Positions 36,742-45,911 of a DNA stretch of 64,000 nucleotides are shown piece by piece. The position numbers were made by a program, and so were the translations under genes. The stretch is taken from positions 1,382,001 through 1,446,000 of the forward strand of contig NZ_QYCZ01000001.1 in assembly GCF_003614945.1 (NCBI RefSeq), read 5' to 3'. Every line of letters starts with the position of its first letter. Position 1 is the stretch's first letter. The notes beneath the pieces are model-generated. The model was not told the origin of the DNA, did not search any database, and saw only the letters and a program-made list of their open reading frames with translations. Source of the stretch: Bergeyella cardium (lineage in GTDB: Bacteria; Bacteroidota; Bacteroidia; Flavobacteriales; Weeksellaceae).

Positions 36742-37920
36742 ATGAAAGAAGTATTTATAGTATCCGCTGTGCGAACCCCTATGGGGAGCTTTATGGGGAG
36801 CCTCTCCAGCATACCAGCGCCAGCACTTGGGGCTACAGCCATTCGTGGAGCGATAGACAGGATAGGCATCAATGCCTCAGAAGTAGAGGAAGTGTTTATG
36901 GGCAATGTAGTACAAGCAGGCGAAGGACAAGCGCCCGCTCGACAATCCGCAATACTGGCAGGGCTTAGTGATGTGGTTCCGTGCACCACCATCAATAAGG
37001 TATGTGCCTCTGGGATGAAAGCAGTAATGCTCGCGGCACAAGCGATTAAGTCTGGTGATATCTCTCTTGCCGTAGCGGGAGGGATGGAGAATATGTCTCA
37101 AACCCCTCACTATCTCGGAGGGAGAAAAGGCGTAAAGCTGGGGAACATCAATATGGAAGATGGGATGGTAAAAGATGGGCTTACCGATGCCTACTCGGGT
37201 GAGCATATGGGTAAGCTCGCAGAGCGCTGTGCAGAGAAGTACGGCATTACAAGAGGGGAACAGGATGCGTTTGCCATAACCTCTTATAAGCGCTCAGCAG
37301 AAGCGTGGGCAGAAGGCAGGTTTAATGATGAAATCGTGCCCGTAACAGTGCCACAGCGCAAGGGCGAGCCCCTTATCATCAGCGAAGATGAAGAATACAA
37401 ACAGGTAGATTTTAATAAAATCAGCAGCCTTAGACCTGTGTTTAAGGACGGGGGAACGGTAACTGCTGCCAATGCTTCTACTATAAATGATGGAGCTTCT
37501 GCCCTCGTACTCGTATCCAGAGAACGAATGGAAGCACTCGGCTTAAAGCCTCTGGCGAGAATCCTCTCCTATGCCGATGCAGCGGGAGCTCCAGAGTGGT
37601 TCACCACAGCACCATCTAAAGCCCTACCACTGGCAGTTCGCAAGGCAAACCTCAGCATAGAAGATATTGACTACTTCGAACTGAATGAAGCGTTTTCGGT
37701 AGTAGGTCTGGTAAATATCCAACTGCTCGGCATCAGCAGCGAGAGAGTAAATATAAATGGAGGAGCAGTAGCCCTCGGGCACCCACTGGGGAGCTCTGGA
37801 GCGAGAATTATCGTTAGCCTGCTCAGCGTACTCAAACACCAGAATGCCCGCTATGGAGCAGCAGCGATATGCAACGGTGGCGGTGGTGCTTCCGCAATAG
37901 TGATAGAGAATTTACAATAA
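36742..37920 (+). CDS. Acetyl-CoA C-acyltransferase (thiolase)
   Basis: A 392-residue thiolase that joins or splits acyl-CoA and acetyl-CoA. The catalytic residues are in place: Cys88 in NKVCASGMKAV, His347 in GHPLGSSGARI and Cys377 in CNGGGGAS. The N-terminus IVSAVRTPMGSF and length fit acetyl-CoA C-acetyltransferase. It may serve acetoacetyl-CoA formation for the mevalonate pathway, or fatty-acid oxidation; the neighbours do not decide. It is the first gene after the CRISPR array, at 95 bp, and faces metG across a shared terminator. Confidence 0.93.
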   Translation: MKEVFIVSAVRTPMGSFMGSLSSIPAPALGATAIRGAIDRIGINASEVEEVFMGNVVQAGEGQAPARQSAILAGLSDVVPCTTINKVCASGMKAVMLAAQAIKSGDISLAVAGGMENMSQTPHYLGGRKGVKLGNINMEDGMVKDGLTDAYSGEHMGKLAERCAEKYGITRGEQDAFAITSYKRSAEAWAEGRFNDEIVPVTVPQRKGEPLIISEDEEYKQVDFNKISSLRPVFKDGGTVTAANASTINDGASALVLVSRERMEALGLKPLARILSYADAAGAPEWFTTAPSKALPLAVRKANLSIEDIDYFELNEAFSVVGLVNIQLLGISSERVNINGGAVALGHPLGSSGARIIVSLLSVLKHQNARYGAAAICNGGGGASAIVIENLQ

Positions 37921-37923
37921 AAA

Positions 37924-37956
37924 AATCCCCACAACTTACAAACAGCTGTGGGGATT
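37924..37956. terminator. Bidirectional terminator between thiolase and metG
   Basis: AATCCCCACA and TGTGGGGATT form a 10-bp stem between two convergent genes, with A/T-rich flanks on both sides suited to termination in both directions. Confidence 0.85.
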
Positions 37957-37970
37957 GATTTATTTAATGA

Positions 37971-40013
37971 TTAACCGATTTCTACACCATTGGCAACGGT
38001 TTCATCTGGTGTTACGAAAGCGAGCTTGCCATCTGCTTTTGTAGTGAGGAGCAGCATTCCTTGGGACTCTATACCTCTTATCTTCCTTGGGGCAAGATTG
38101 AGGAGAATCATCACCTGCTTACCGATAAGCTCTTCTGGGGAGAAGCTCTCGGCAATTCCAGATACTACGGTGCGTATATCTACACCTGTATCTACTTTCA
38201 GTTTGAGGAGTTTGTCGGCTTTCTCAACCTTTTCGGCTTCCAGAATGGTTGCTGTTCTCAGGTCTATTTTTGCAAAATCATCAAAGCTAATATGTTCCTT
38301 CATCGCATTTGCTTGTGGGTTGGTTTTCTGATTATTGATTTTCGTCTGTTCAAGCTTGTTAATCTGTGCTTCTATTGCTTCATCTTCTATTTTAGAGAAA
38401 AGCAGCGGCATTTCATTGATTTGATGCCCTGTTGGGATAGGCGGCGTGTTTAGAACTTCATACCAGTTTTTGTTTCCGAGATTTAGTCCAGATTTCATTT
38501 TTTGGGAAGTAAAAGGCAGGAACGGCTCACACAAATACGCTAGTGCTCCAGCCACCTGTAATGCGCAGAACATCTGTGTTTTCACGCGCTCTGGATTGTC
38601 TTTTATCACTTTCCAAGGTTCTTCATCTGCAAGGTATTTATTCCCTAATCTTGCTAAATTCATCATTTCGGTAAGGGCGTCACGGAAGCGGAATTCATCT
38701 AGGTTTTTACCGATTTTTTCTGGAATTTGCTGCATTTCGTGGTAAAGGTCTTTATCCACTTGCGCAAATTCATTAGGCTGAGGAACGATTCCGTTGTAAT
38801 ATTTTTGGGTAAGAACCGTCACACGATTGATAAAATTTCCAAAAATCCCTACCAATTCCGAATTGTTTTTGGTCTGAAAATCTTTCCAAGTAAAATTATT
38901 ATCCTTAGTCTCTGGTGCAGATGAGAGGAGTGCATAGCGCAGTGCATCTTGCTGATTGGGGAAGTCTTGCACATACTCGTGTGCCCATACCGCCCAGTTT
39001 CTCGAGGTAGAAATCTTTTCATTCTCAAGGTTGAGGAACTCAAAAGCAGGTACATTGGTTGGCATAATATAGCCTCCGTGAGCCTTCATCATAGATGGGA
39101 AGATGATGCAATGGAAAACGATATTATCTTTCCCGATGAAATGCACGAGCTCGGAGTTTTCGCTCTGCCAATAATCCTTCCAGTTTTTGCCGTTTTCTTC
39201 TGCCCATTCTTGAGTGAAAGAGATATATCCGATAGGGGCATCAAACCAAACATAAAGCACCTTACCCTCTGCATTGGGCAGTGGTACGGGTACTCCCCAG
39301 TTGAGGTCTCTGGTCATTGCACGAGGTTTCAAACCGTCATTAAGCCAAGACTTCACTTGCCCGTAGACATTGGGTTTCCAATCCTCCTTATGTCCCTCGA
39401 TAATCCATTGATTAAGGAAATCTTCATACTCATTAAGTGGCAAATACCAGTTTTGAGTAGGTTTAAGGACAGGAACATTACCGCTAAGCATAGATTTAGG
39501 GTTGATGAGCTCTGAAGGAGAAAGCGTAGAGCCACACTTCTCGCATTGGTCTCCATAGGCATTTTCATTTCCACAATTGGGGCAAGTACCTACAATATAC
39601 CTATCGGCGAGGAACTCTCCTGCCTGCTCATCAAAATACTGCTCGGAAGTCTCCTCCGTAAATTTTCCTGCATCATAGAGCGTCTTGAAGAAATCTTGAC
39701 TCATCTGATGGTGCTTCTTAGAGGTAGTCCTCGAATACCTGTCAAACGAAATCCCCAAATCTTCAAAAGATTTCTTTATAATAGCGTGGTATTTATCTAC
39801 GATATCTTGAGGAGCTACGCCCTCTTTCTTTGCCCTAATCGTAATAGGGATTCCGTGCTCATCAGAGCCACAAATAAAGGCAACATCTTTCCCTGCCCTC
39901 CTCTGAAATCTCGCATAGACATCCGCAGGGATATAAACTCCTGCCAAGTGCCCAATATGCACTGGACCATTGGCATAAGGCAAAGCTGCCGTTATCATCT
40001 TCTTATCTGACAT
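37971..40013 (-). CDS. metG: Methionyl-tRNA synthetase
   Basis: A 680-residue class I synthetase charging tRNA-Met. Near the N-terminus is [13 protein letters not shown] with the HIGH signature. The zinc knuckle is [19 protein letters not shown], and the second catalytic signature appears as EKISTS (KMSKS equivalent). The C-terminal 110 residues, starting at [18 protein letters not shown], form the tRNA-binding (Trbp111/EMAP-like) dimerisation domain. The length is normal. A -7 box TATCTTTG on the minus strand (40040-40047) lies 26 bp before the start. Confidence 0.96.
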   Translation of the reverse strand: MSDKKMITAALPYANGPVHIGHLAGVYIPADVYARFQRRAGKDVAFICGSDEHGIPITIRAKKEGVAPQDIVDKYHAIIKKSFEDLGISFDRYSRTTSKKHHQMSQDFFKTLYDAGKFTEETSEQYFDEQAGEFLADRYIVGTCPNCGNENAYGDQCEKCGSTLSPSELINPKSMLSGNVPVLKPTQNWYLPLNEYEDFLNQWIIEGHKEDWKPNVYGQVKSWLNDGLKPRAMTRDLNWGVPVPLPNAEGKVLYVWFDAPIGYISFTQEWAEENGKNWKDYWQSENSELVHFIGKDNIVFHCIIFPSMMKAHGGYIMPTNVPAFEFLNLENEKISTSRNWAVWAHEYVQDFPNQQDALRYALLSSAPETKDNNFTWKDFQTKNNSELVGIFGNFINRVTVLTQKYYNGIVPQPNEFAQVDKDLYHEMQQIPEKIGKNLDEFRFRDALTEMMNLARLGNKYLADEEPWKVIKDNPERVKTQMFCALQVAGALAYLCEPFLPFTSQKMKSGLNLGNKNWYEVLNTPPIPTGHQINEMPLLFSKIEDEAIEAQINKLEQTKINNQKTNPQANAMKEHISFDDFAKIDLRTATILEAEKVEKADKLLKLKVDTGVDIRTVVSGIAESFSPEELIGKQVMILLNLAPRKIRGIESQGMLLLTTKADGKLAFVTPDETVANGVEIG

Positions 40014-40057
40014 AATCTGTATTGTAATTTTTAAAGTGGCAAAGATAAGGTTTCTCA

Positions 40058-40140
40058 GACGATAAGCTAGCAGCTGGCTGTTGGCTTTTAGCTATTGACT
40101 GTAAGTGGTTATATTACGATGAGTTTGCAGTAAGTATCTT
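40058..40140. repeat. Dispersed GCTA-rich intergenic repeat, copy 1
   Basis: A segment built on TTGGCTTTTAGCTATTGAC and related phrases (GCTAGCAGC, GGCTGTTGGC). The same vocabulary occurs at 40520-40575, 45345-45490, 49045-49140 and 63645-63775, always outside genes. Confidence 0.6.
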
Positions 40141-40143
40141 CGC

Positions 40144-40520
40144 TCACTAATTAGTGAACGGAAATTATTTTTTTTTCTCTTCACTAATTAGTGATTGCTT
40201 CCTTTTATATATTTTCTCCCTTTCACTAATTAGTTATTGCTTCAAACATTTTGGTTTCTGCCTTTCACTATTTAGTGAATGGCTCCTTTTATATATTTTC
40301 TCCTTTTCACTAATTAGTTATTGCTTCAAACATTTTGGTTTCTGCCTTTCACTATTTAGTGAATGGCTCCTTTTATATATTTTCTCCTTTTCACTAATTA
40401 GTTATTGCTCCCTTTTATATATTTTCTACCTTTCACTATTTAGTGGATGAAAATTATCTTTTTTTCTCTTCACTAATTAGTTATTGCTCCCAATCATTGG
40501 GTTTCTGCTTTTCACTATTC
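40144..40520. repeat. Array of TTCACTAATTAGTGAA palindromes
   Basis: About eleven copies of TTCACTAATTAGTGAA or TTCACTATTTAGTGAA and decayed forms (TTCACTAATTAGTTA) occur at intervals of about 35-45 bp. In the middle the pattern forms an 84-bp higher-order unit (for example copies near 40264 and 40348). The connecting phrases are CCTTTTATATATTTTCTCC and CAAACATTTTGGTTTCTGC. A frame stays open through it (40154-40450), but it encodes only low-complexity sequence and I reject it as a gene. No other gene is seen between metG and lpxD. Confidence 0.85.
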
Positions 40521-40575
40521 GCCCACAGCCATAAGCTAATGGCTAAAAGCTAGCCACCACTTACTGCTCATAACG
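40520..40575. repeat. Dispersed GCTA-rich intergenic repeat, copy 2
   Basis: AGCCATAAGCTAATGGCTAA and AAAGCTAGCCACCACTTACTGC lie just after the palindrome array. They look like the reverse complement of the copy at 40058-40140, so the array is flanked by inverted copies of this repeat. Confidence 0.5.
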
Positions 40576-40581
40576 CACACA

Positions 40582-40608
40582 TTGGTTTTATAGAAATTAT
40601 TATCTTTG
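40582..40608 (+). promoter_or_regulatory. Candidate promoter of lpxD
   Basis: TATCTTTG at 40601-40608 matches the -7 element. A TTG at 40582-40584 is at a short 16-bp spacing. The box ends five bases before the lpxD ATG, so the mRNA would have almost no leader. Confidence 0.45.
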
Positions 40609-40613
40609 CGGGT

Positions 40614-41636
40614 ATGAAATTCACAGCTTCACAAATTGCAGAGGTAATTAATGGCAGAATCATTGGTGATGAAAATGCCTTAATTACGGGGGTAGCCCCG
40701 ATAGAATCTGGTGCAGAAGGATATCTTTCCTTTGTAGCACAGGAGAGATTTTCAGATTTCATAGAGCGCACGGACTGCTCGGTACTCGTTGTTTCAGAAA
40801 AATTATTGACGGATAAACCCTACAAGGCAACCATTATCGCAGTGGAAGACGCCTATCTTTCATTTCAAATTCTGATGAATCTTTACAATGAAATGAAGCA
40901 GGTAAAACGATCCGAAATAGAGCAAGGAGCTTCTGTAGACACCTCTGCAAACATTGGCGAAGGGGTTTATATAGGAGCTTTTTCTTATATATCCGAAAAT
41001 GTAAAGGTGGGCGAAGGTACGCAAATCAGCCCGCAGGTATTTATCGGGAAGAATGTAAAAATCGGGAAGAATTGCACGATATACAGCGGAGTGAAAATTT
41101 ATGATTATTGTGTAATTGGAGATAACTGCATCATTCATTCTAATACGGTTATCGGTGCTGATGGCTTTGGTTTCCAGCCTACAGCAGATGGTTTTCAGAA
41201 AATCCCTCAGCTGGGCAATGTAGTTTTGGAAGAAAGCGTAGAAATCGGCTCTAATTGTACGATTGATAGAGGTACAATTGGCTCTACGATTATCGGTAAA
41301 GGAACGAAGATAGATAACCTTATACAAATTGCTCACAATGTAAAAATCGGACAGAATAATGTCATCGCTGCACAGGCGGGCATTGCTGGCTCTACGGTTA
41401 TTGGCGACTGGAATCAGATTGGTGGGCAAGTAGGCATAGTAGGGCATATAAAAATCGGCAATGAGGTGAAAATACAAGCACAGAGTGGCGTAAATAAAAA
41501 TGTGGAGGACAAAGAAATTCTATACGGCTCGCCAGCCATCTCTGCAAGCGATTTCAGGAGAAATTATGTGCATTTCAGGCATCTCAACGATATAGTAAAA
41601 AGATTAGAAGAATTAGAAAAAAAATCAAACGATTAA
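40614..41636 (+). CDS. lpxD: UDP-3-O-(3-hydroxyacyl)glucosamine N-acyltransferase LpxD
   Basis: A 340-residue left-handed beta-helix acyltransferase that adds the N-linked hydroxyacyl chain to UDP-3-O-acyl-glucosamine, the third step of lipid A synthesis. The N-terminal domain ([18 protein letters not shown]...) binds the nucleotide. Hexapeptide repeats (I.IG.N.VI..) fill residues of about 105-310, and [12 protein letters not shown] carries the probable catalytic histidine. The C-terminal helix is short. It heads the lpx operon, 10 bp before lpxC-fabZ. The start is fixed by the conserved N-terminus. Confidence 0.95.
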   Translation: MKFTASQIAEVINGRIIGDENALITGVAPIESGAEGYLSFVAQERFSDFIERTDCSVLVVSEKLLTDKPYKATIIAVEDAYLSFQILMNLYNEMKQVKRSEIEQGASVDTSANIGEGVYIGAFSYISENVKVGEGTQISPQVFIGKNVKIGKNCTIYSGVKIYDYCVIGDNCIIHSNTVIGADGFGFQPTADGFQKIPQLGNVVLEESVEIGSNCTIDRGTIGSTIIGKGTKIDNLIQIAHNVKIGQNNVIAAQAGIAGSTVIGDWNQIGGQVGIVGHIKIGNEVKIQAQSGVNKNVEDKEILYGSPAISASDFRRNYVHFRHLNDIVKRLEELEKKSND

Positions 41637-41646
41637 TATTAATGCA

Positions 41647-43044
41647 ATGAGTGATTTGCAAAAGACTTTAAAGGAAGAAGTAACCCTGTCGGGGATTGGT
41701 CTCCACACGGGTAAAGAAGTCAATCTTACCATAAAACCTGCTAAAGAAAATACAGGTTTTGTTTTTGTAAGAACCGATTTGGAAGGCAACCCACAAGTAG
41801 AAGCAGATGTAAACTATGTAACGACTACCGAAAGAGGAACTACCTTGGAGAAATTAGGCGTAAAAATCCATACTTGTGAGCACCTCTTAGCGGCATTAGT
41901 GGGCTGTGATATAGACAATGCTATACTGGAAATGGACTCTGCCGAACCTCCGATTATGGACGGCTCATCTATCCACTTCGTAGAAGCAATAGAAAAAGCA
42001 GGGATAGCAGAACAAAGCAAACCGAGAGAATACTTAGTAATAAAGGAAGTCCTAAACTATACAGACCCTAATACAGGCTCTGAGATTACCATCATCCCTT
42101 CCGAGCAGTATGAAGTAACCACAATGGTAGATTTCGGTACCAAAGTTTTAGGAACACAGAATGCTACCCTCAAAAACATCTCTGATTTTAAGTCCGAAAT
42201 ATCTTCTGCAAGAACCTTCAGCTTCCTCCACGAGTTGGAAATGCTCCTCGACCACGGGCTTATAAAAGGGGGCGACCTCTCTAATGCCATCGTATATGTG
42301 GATAAAGAGCTCACACCAGACACTGCTGAAAAACTCAAAAAAGCATTTAATAAGGATAAAATATCCATTCAGCCTAATGGGATATTGGATAACCTTACAC
42401 TAAAATATCCTAACGAAGCTGCAAGGCATAAACTCCTCGATGTAATAGGAGACCTCGCCTTGGTAGGAGTGAAGATAAAGGGTAAAGTTATCGCTAACAA
42501 ACCTGGGCACTTTGTAAATACACAGTTTGCTAAAAAACTAAACCGACAATGGAAGCTGCAAAAGAAGAAAAATGTTCCAGATTTTGACTTGAGCAAACCT
42601 CCAGTATATGATATTAACGGTATTATGAGGCTACTCCCTCACCGCCCGCCGTTCTTATTAATAGACAAAATCCTTGAGCTATCAGAATCCCATGTAGTAG
42701 GTCTTAAAAACATTACGATGAATGAACCTTTCTTCGTAGGGCATTTCCCAAAAGAACCTGTACTTCCAGGAGTGCTTCAAATAGAGGCTATGGCTCAAAC
42801 GGGAGGAATCTTAGTCCTCGCTAATGTTCCAGACCCAGAGAACTATTCTACCTACTTCGTGAAGATTGATAATGTGAAATTCAAGAAAAAAGTAGTGCCG
42901 GGAGATACGATTATCTTCAAAATTGAGCTTATGGAACCTATCCGAAGAGGCATTGTACATATGCAAGGCTACGGATATGTAGGAGACAGCGTAGTAGTAG
43001 AAGCTGAACTAATGGCACAAGTAGCAAAAACAAAAATTGATTAA
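41647..43044 (+). CDS. lpxC/fabZ: Fused LpxC deacetylase and FabZ dehydratase
   Basis: A 465-residue bifunctional protein known from Bacteroidota. The first 310 residues are LpxC, the zinc enzyme that removes acetate from UDP-3-O-acyl-GlcNAc in the committed step of lipid A synthesis; HTCEHLLAAL (His75, Glu78, His79) and MDGSSIHFVEAI are visible. From about 315 on is FabZ, a hot-dog-fold 3-hydroxyacyl-ACP dehydratase with LLPHRPPFLLIDKI and HFPKEPVLPGVLQIEAMAQ. The fusion places the enzyme competing for hydroxyacyl-ACP beside the committed lipid A step. The stop codon directly abuts the lpxA ATG. Confidence 0.97.
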   Translation: MSDLQKTLKEEVTLSGIGLHTGKEVNLTIKPAKENTGFVFVRTDLEGNPQVEADVNYVTTTERGTTLEKLGVKIHTCEHLLAALVGCDIDNAILEMDSAEPPIMDGSSIHFVEAIEKAGIAEQSKPREYLVIKEVLNYTDPNTGSEITIIPSEQYEVTTMVDFGTKVLGTQNATLKNISDFKSEISSARTFSFLHELEMLLDHGLIKGGDLSNAIVYVDKELTPDTAEKLKKAFNKDKISIQPNGILDNLTLKYPNEAARHKLLDVIGDLALVGVKIKGKVIANKPGHFVNTQFAKKLNRQWKLQKKKNVPDFDLSKPPVYDINGIMRLLPHRPPFLLIDKILELSESHVVGLKNITMNEPFFVGHFPKEPVLPGVLQIEAMAQTGGILVLANVPDPENYSTYFVKIDNVKFKKKVVPGDTIIFKIELMEPIRRGIVHMQGYGYVGDSVVVEAELMAQVAKTKID

Positions 43045-43833
43045 ATGATACATCAATTAGCCGCAGTAGATAAACGAGCAAAAATAGGCAAAGGAGTTAC
43101 CGTAGAGCCTTTCACTACCATTGCAGCAGATGTAGAGATAGGCGAAGGCACTTGGATAGGTCCTAATGTAACCATTATGGACGGAGCGAGAATCGGTAAA
43201 AACTGCCGAATATTCCCTGGTACAGTCATCTCTGCTATTCCACAGGATTTAAAATTTGACGGCGAAGATTCATTGGTCATCATCGGAGATAATACCACCG
43301 TCCGCGAATGTGTTACCATAAACCGAGGGACGAAGGCATTAGGATATACCAAAATAGGAAACAACTGCCTCATTATGGCTACGGCACACATTGCTCACGA
43401 CTGTACTTTGGGCAATAATGTGATTATCGTAAATGGCTGTGGTATTGCTGGGCATGTGGAGATTGATGATTTTGTAGTAATGGGAGGGCTCTCAGCAGTT
43501 CATCAGTTTGTGAAGATAGGCAAACACGCAATGATTTCTGGTGGAGCACTCATCAGGAAAGATATTCCACCCTATGTAAAGGTTGCCCGCGAACCACTCT
43601 CCTATGCAGGAATCAATTCGGTAGGACTGAGAAGAAGAGGTTTTAGCAATGAGAAAATCTTTGAAATACAGAAAATCTACCGCTACATCTTCCAGATGAA
43701 AATGAATGTAAGCCAGGCTACCCACTTCATAGAAAAAGAAATGCTGCCAACGGCAGAGAGAGATGAGATTCTCGAATTTATAAAGAACTCTCCTCGAGGT
43801 ATCGTAAAAGGATATGGCACAACAAAAGAATAA
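43045..43833 (+). CDS. lpxA: Acyl-ACP--UDP-N-acetylglucosamine O-acyltransferase
   Basis: A 262-residue trimeric left-handed beta-helix enzyme catalysing the first step of lipid A synthesis, transfer of a 3-hydroxyacyl chain to the 3-OH of UDP-GlcNAc. Hexapeptide repeats run from about residue 5 to 190; MATAHIAHDCTLGNNVI holds the catalytic histidine. The C-terminal helical part includes GLRRRGFSNEKIFEIQKIYR, the usual LpxA tail. It starts at the base after the lpxC-fabZ stop codon and is followed by efp at 30 bp. Confidence 0.96.
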   Translation: MIHQLAAVDKRAKIGKGVTVEPFTTIAADVEIGEGTWIGPNVTIMDGARIGKNCRIFPGTVISAIPQDLKFDGEDSLVIIGDNTTVRECVTINRGTKALGYTKIGNNCLIMATAHIAHDCTLGNNVIIVNGCGIAGHVEIDDFVVMGGLSAVHQFVKIGKHAMISGGALIRKDIPPYVKVAREPLSYAGINSVGLRRRGFSNEKIFEIQKIYRYIFQMKMNVSQATHFIEKEMLPTAERDEILEFIKNSPRGIVKGYGTTKE

Positions 43834-43863
43834 AATTTAAGAATAATAAAACATATTTAATTA

Positions 43864-44427
43864 ATGGCAACAACAGCTGATATTAGAAAAGGGCTTTGTA
43901 TTGAATTTAGTAACGACATCTACAAAGTAATCGAGTTTCTCCATGTAAAACCAGGTAAAGGACCTGCATTCGTGAGAACAAAACTTAAATCTGTAACCAA
44001 CGGTAAAGTGGTAGATAATACCTTCTCCGCAGGGCATAAAATAGAGGAAGTAAAAGTTATCACAAGGAAGTTCCAATACCTCTATGATGATGAAAACGGT
44101 TTCCACTTTATGAATAATGATGACTTCTCCCAAATCTATATCAATAAAGATATGATAGAGAATGCTCAGTTTATGAAGCCAGGTGAGGAGGTTACCATCA
44201 TCTTGAAAGAATCTGACGAAAGCCCACTCTCTGCGGAAATCCCACCAACGGTATTCTTAGAAGTAGTAGAGGCAGACCCAGGAGTGAAAGGAAACACCGC
44301 TACCAATGCTCTGAAAAATGCTATCGTAGAAACAGGAGCAAGGGTTATGGTACCCCTATTCATAGAACCAGGAGACAAAATCAAAGTAAATACAGAGGAC
44401 GGCTCCTACATAGAAAGAGTAAAATAA
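43864..44427 (+). CDS. efp: Elongation factor P
   Basis: A 187-residue three-domain protein that relieves ribosome stalling at consecutive prolines. The KOW-like domain I carries the loop [17 protein letters not shown] with Lys32 at the tip, the residue modified in other bacteria. The OB domains follow ([24 protein letters not shown], and [24 protein letters not shown]). No lysylation genes (epmA, epmB) are present in the window. Its place between lpxA and the lpxD-like gene is, as I recall, common in this group. Confidence 0.97.
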   Translation: MATTADIRKGLCIEFSNDIYKVIEFLHVKPGKGPAFVRTKLKSVTNGKVVDNTFSAGHKIEEVKVITRKFQYLYDDENGFHFMNNDDFSQIYINKDMIENAQFMKPGEEVTIILKESDESPLSAEIPPTVFLEVVEADPGVKGNTATNALKNAIVETGARVMVPLFIEPGDKIKVNTEDGSYIERVK

Positions 44428-44444
44428 GTGAAAACTCATTATTT

Positions 44445-45344
44445 ATGACTTTCCAGCACGCTCAAATATTAAAGAATATAGCGGAAATCATCGGTGCCAA
44501 GTATATTGGCGCTGATGATTTTCCCGTTTTAGGGACTAATGAAATCCATAGAGTTCGCCCTGGGGATATTGTCTTCGTAAATCATCCGAAGTATTATGAC
44601 AAGGCACTTGGCTCAGCGGCAACCGTTATCCTTATCGATAAAGAAGTTCCCTGCCCAGAAGGTAAAGCGCTCCTGATTTCCAACGACCCATTCAGAGATT
44701 TTAATAAAATCAATACCTACTTTACTAAGATTTACAACTTTAAAGAAGATTTAAAGGATACCGAAATAGGCGAAAACACCTCTATTCACCCCTCTGCTGT
44801 AATAGGAAATGGAGTAAAAATCGGGAAAAACTGCCATATATTCCCCAATGTAGTCATCGGCGACCGCTGTGTTATCGGGGATAATGTGATTATACAGTCG
44901 GGCACCGTTATCGGTGGAGATGCCTTCTATTACAGAAAGGTAGATGGCAGGTTTGACAGGCTGATTTCCGTAGGAAATGTAGTGATAGAGAACAATGTAG
45001 AAATAGGAAACCTCTGCACCATAGACCGCGGAGTAACCGATTCTACCCTAATCGGTGAAGGGTCTATACTCGACAACCAAATACAAATCGGGCACGATAC
45101 CCTAATCGGCAAAAGATGCCTCATCGCTTCCCAAACGGGGATTGCCGGGTGCTGCATCATAGAAGACGATGTTACAATGTGGGGGCAGGTAGGCATAGCC
45201 TCTGGGCTGCAAATAGCCTCTGGCACAGTACTCCTCGCACAAGTGGGAGTCAATAGAAACCTTGAAAAAGGTACCTACTTCGGACCTATCGCCGAAGACT
45301 TCCGAGGCTACCTAAAAAAAGAAGCCAAAATCCGAAAATTATAG
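44445..45344 (+). CDS. LpxD-like N-acyltransferase, second copy
   Basis: A 299-residue protein with an LpxD-like N-terminal domain ([37 protein letters not shown]) and hexapeptide repeats from about residue 105 to 280. It is a distant relative of the lpxD gene four genes upstream and is annotated in flavobacteria as UDP-3-O-(3-hydroxymyristoyl)glucosamine N-acyltransferase. Its true acceptor may be another sugar nucleotide, because the cell already has LpxD. It starts 17 bp after efp and ends the lpx operon. From memory the next gene in related genomes is sucD; here the dispersed repeat and an island follow instead. Confidence 0.88.
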   Translation: MTFQHAQILKNIAEIIGAKYIGADDFPVLGTNEIHRVRPGDIVFVNHPKYYDKALGSAATVILIDKEVPCPEGKALLISNDPFRDFNKINTYFTKIYNFKEDLKDTEIGENTSIHPSAVIGNGVKIGKNCHIFPNVVIGDRCVIGDNVIIQSGTVIGGDAFYYRKVDGRFDRLISVGNVVIENNVEIGNLCTIDRGVTDSTLIGEGSILDNQIQIGHDTLIGKRCLIASQTGIAGCCIIEDDVTMWGQVGIASGLQIASGTVLLAQVGVNRNLEKGTYFGPIAEDFRGYLKKEAKIRKL

Positions 45345-45490
45345 CCGTAGCACGGCAGGCACCCACTGTGTGGGGCACACTTATCACAAACTATCCGCAC
45401 ACCGCCTACTGCCTAAAGCCTACTGCTTACTGCACGAAGCTAACCGCGCACCGCCAATAGCTAAAAGCCAATAGCTATTTGCCATCTGCT
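45345..45490. repeat. Dispersed intergenic repeat, copy 3 (left edge of island)
   Basis: The segment contains GCACGGCAGGCACCCA, then TATCACAAACTATCCGCAC, ACCGCCTACTGCC and GCTAAAAGCCAATAGC. Its reverse complement matches 63645-63775, where GCGGTGTGTGG, TAGTTTGTGATAATCGCC and the TGGCTATTAGC phrase occur in the matching order. It also matches 49045-49140 in inverted orientation (ACCGCCTAnnGCC...ACTGC..GAAGC.AACC). Confidence 0.7.
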
Positions 45491-45498
45491 AAAAAGAA

Positions 45499-45526
45499 GT
45501 ACGGCACCCCAAATGGGGTGCCGTAC
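45499..45526 (-). terminator. Strong hairpin, probable terminator on the minus strand
   Basis: A perfect 12-bp stem GTACGGCACCCC-aaat-GGGGTGCCGTAC. On the minus strand it is followed by ttctttttagc, so it may stop transcripts arriving from the 45912-46628 gene. Confidence 0.6.
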
Positions 45527-45697
45527 AAATAAATACTAACAATTATAAAAACGCATTATGCACACAAGTGATAAAGTGCAAGGTTTCTATTTTCTTTCTT
45601 ATCAGCTAATGGCTTTAAAATTCATCGCTGAGTTTATTATTCATTCTTAAAGCTTATTTATTGTTTAGGTTTAATGGGATATCTTGGCTAATTTCTA

Positions 45698-45840
45698 TCG
45701 CCTGAGTAGGCGAGACACTATCGCCCGAGAGAGCGAGTCACCTTCGCCCGAGAGAGCGAGTCACCTTCGCCCGAGAGAGCGAGTCACCTTCGCCCGAGAG
45801 AGCGAGACACTATCGCCCGAGAGAGCGAGTCACCTTCGCT
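45698..45840. repeat. 23-bp tandem repeat, six copies plus a part
   Basis: Units start at 45698, 45721, 45744, 45767, 45790 and 45813, with a partial one at 45836. The usual unit is TCGCCCGAGAGAGCGA plus a 7-bp linker GTCACCT or GACACTA. The first unit has a perfect 6-bp stem, TCGCCT-GAGT-AGGCGA; later units keep only TCGC/GCGA. It is GC-rich in an AT-rich intergenic setting. No gene is seen between 45345 and 45911. Confidence 0.9.
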
Positions 45841-45911
45841 TTTCCAATTGTCCCAAAAAAACATTAATATATGATTTAAATAGCATTATAATAGATAGTT
45901 AAGTAGATTAA

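Noticed and set aside
40154-40450. 98-codon open frame of low complexity across the TTCACTAATTAGTGAA array
   Set aside because: It is the palindrome array read in one frame; it stays open because the 84-bp period is divisible by three and the sequence is poor in stop codons in this frame.
41647-43044. lpxC-fabZ and E1 alpha/beta fusions as novel fusions
   Set aside because: Both single-chain forms are well known in Bacteroidota and are not unusual here.
45684-45902. 72-codon open frame across the 23-bp tandem repeats
   Set aside because: Arg/Glu/Ser-rich repetition (SPERASHLRPRERVTFA) derived from the DNA repeat; no family, no ribosome site.
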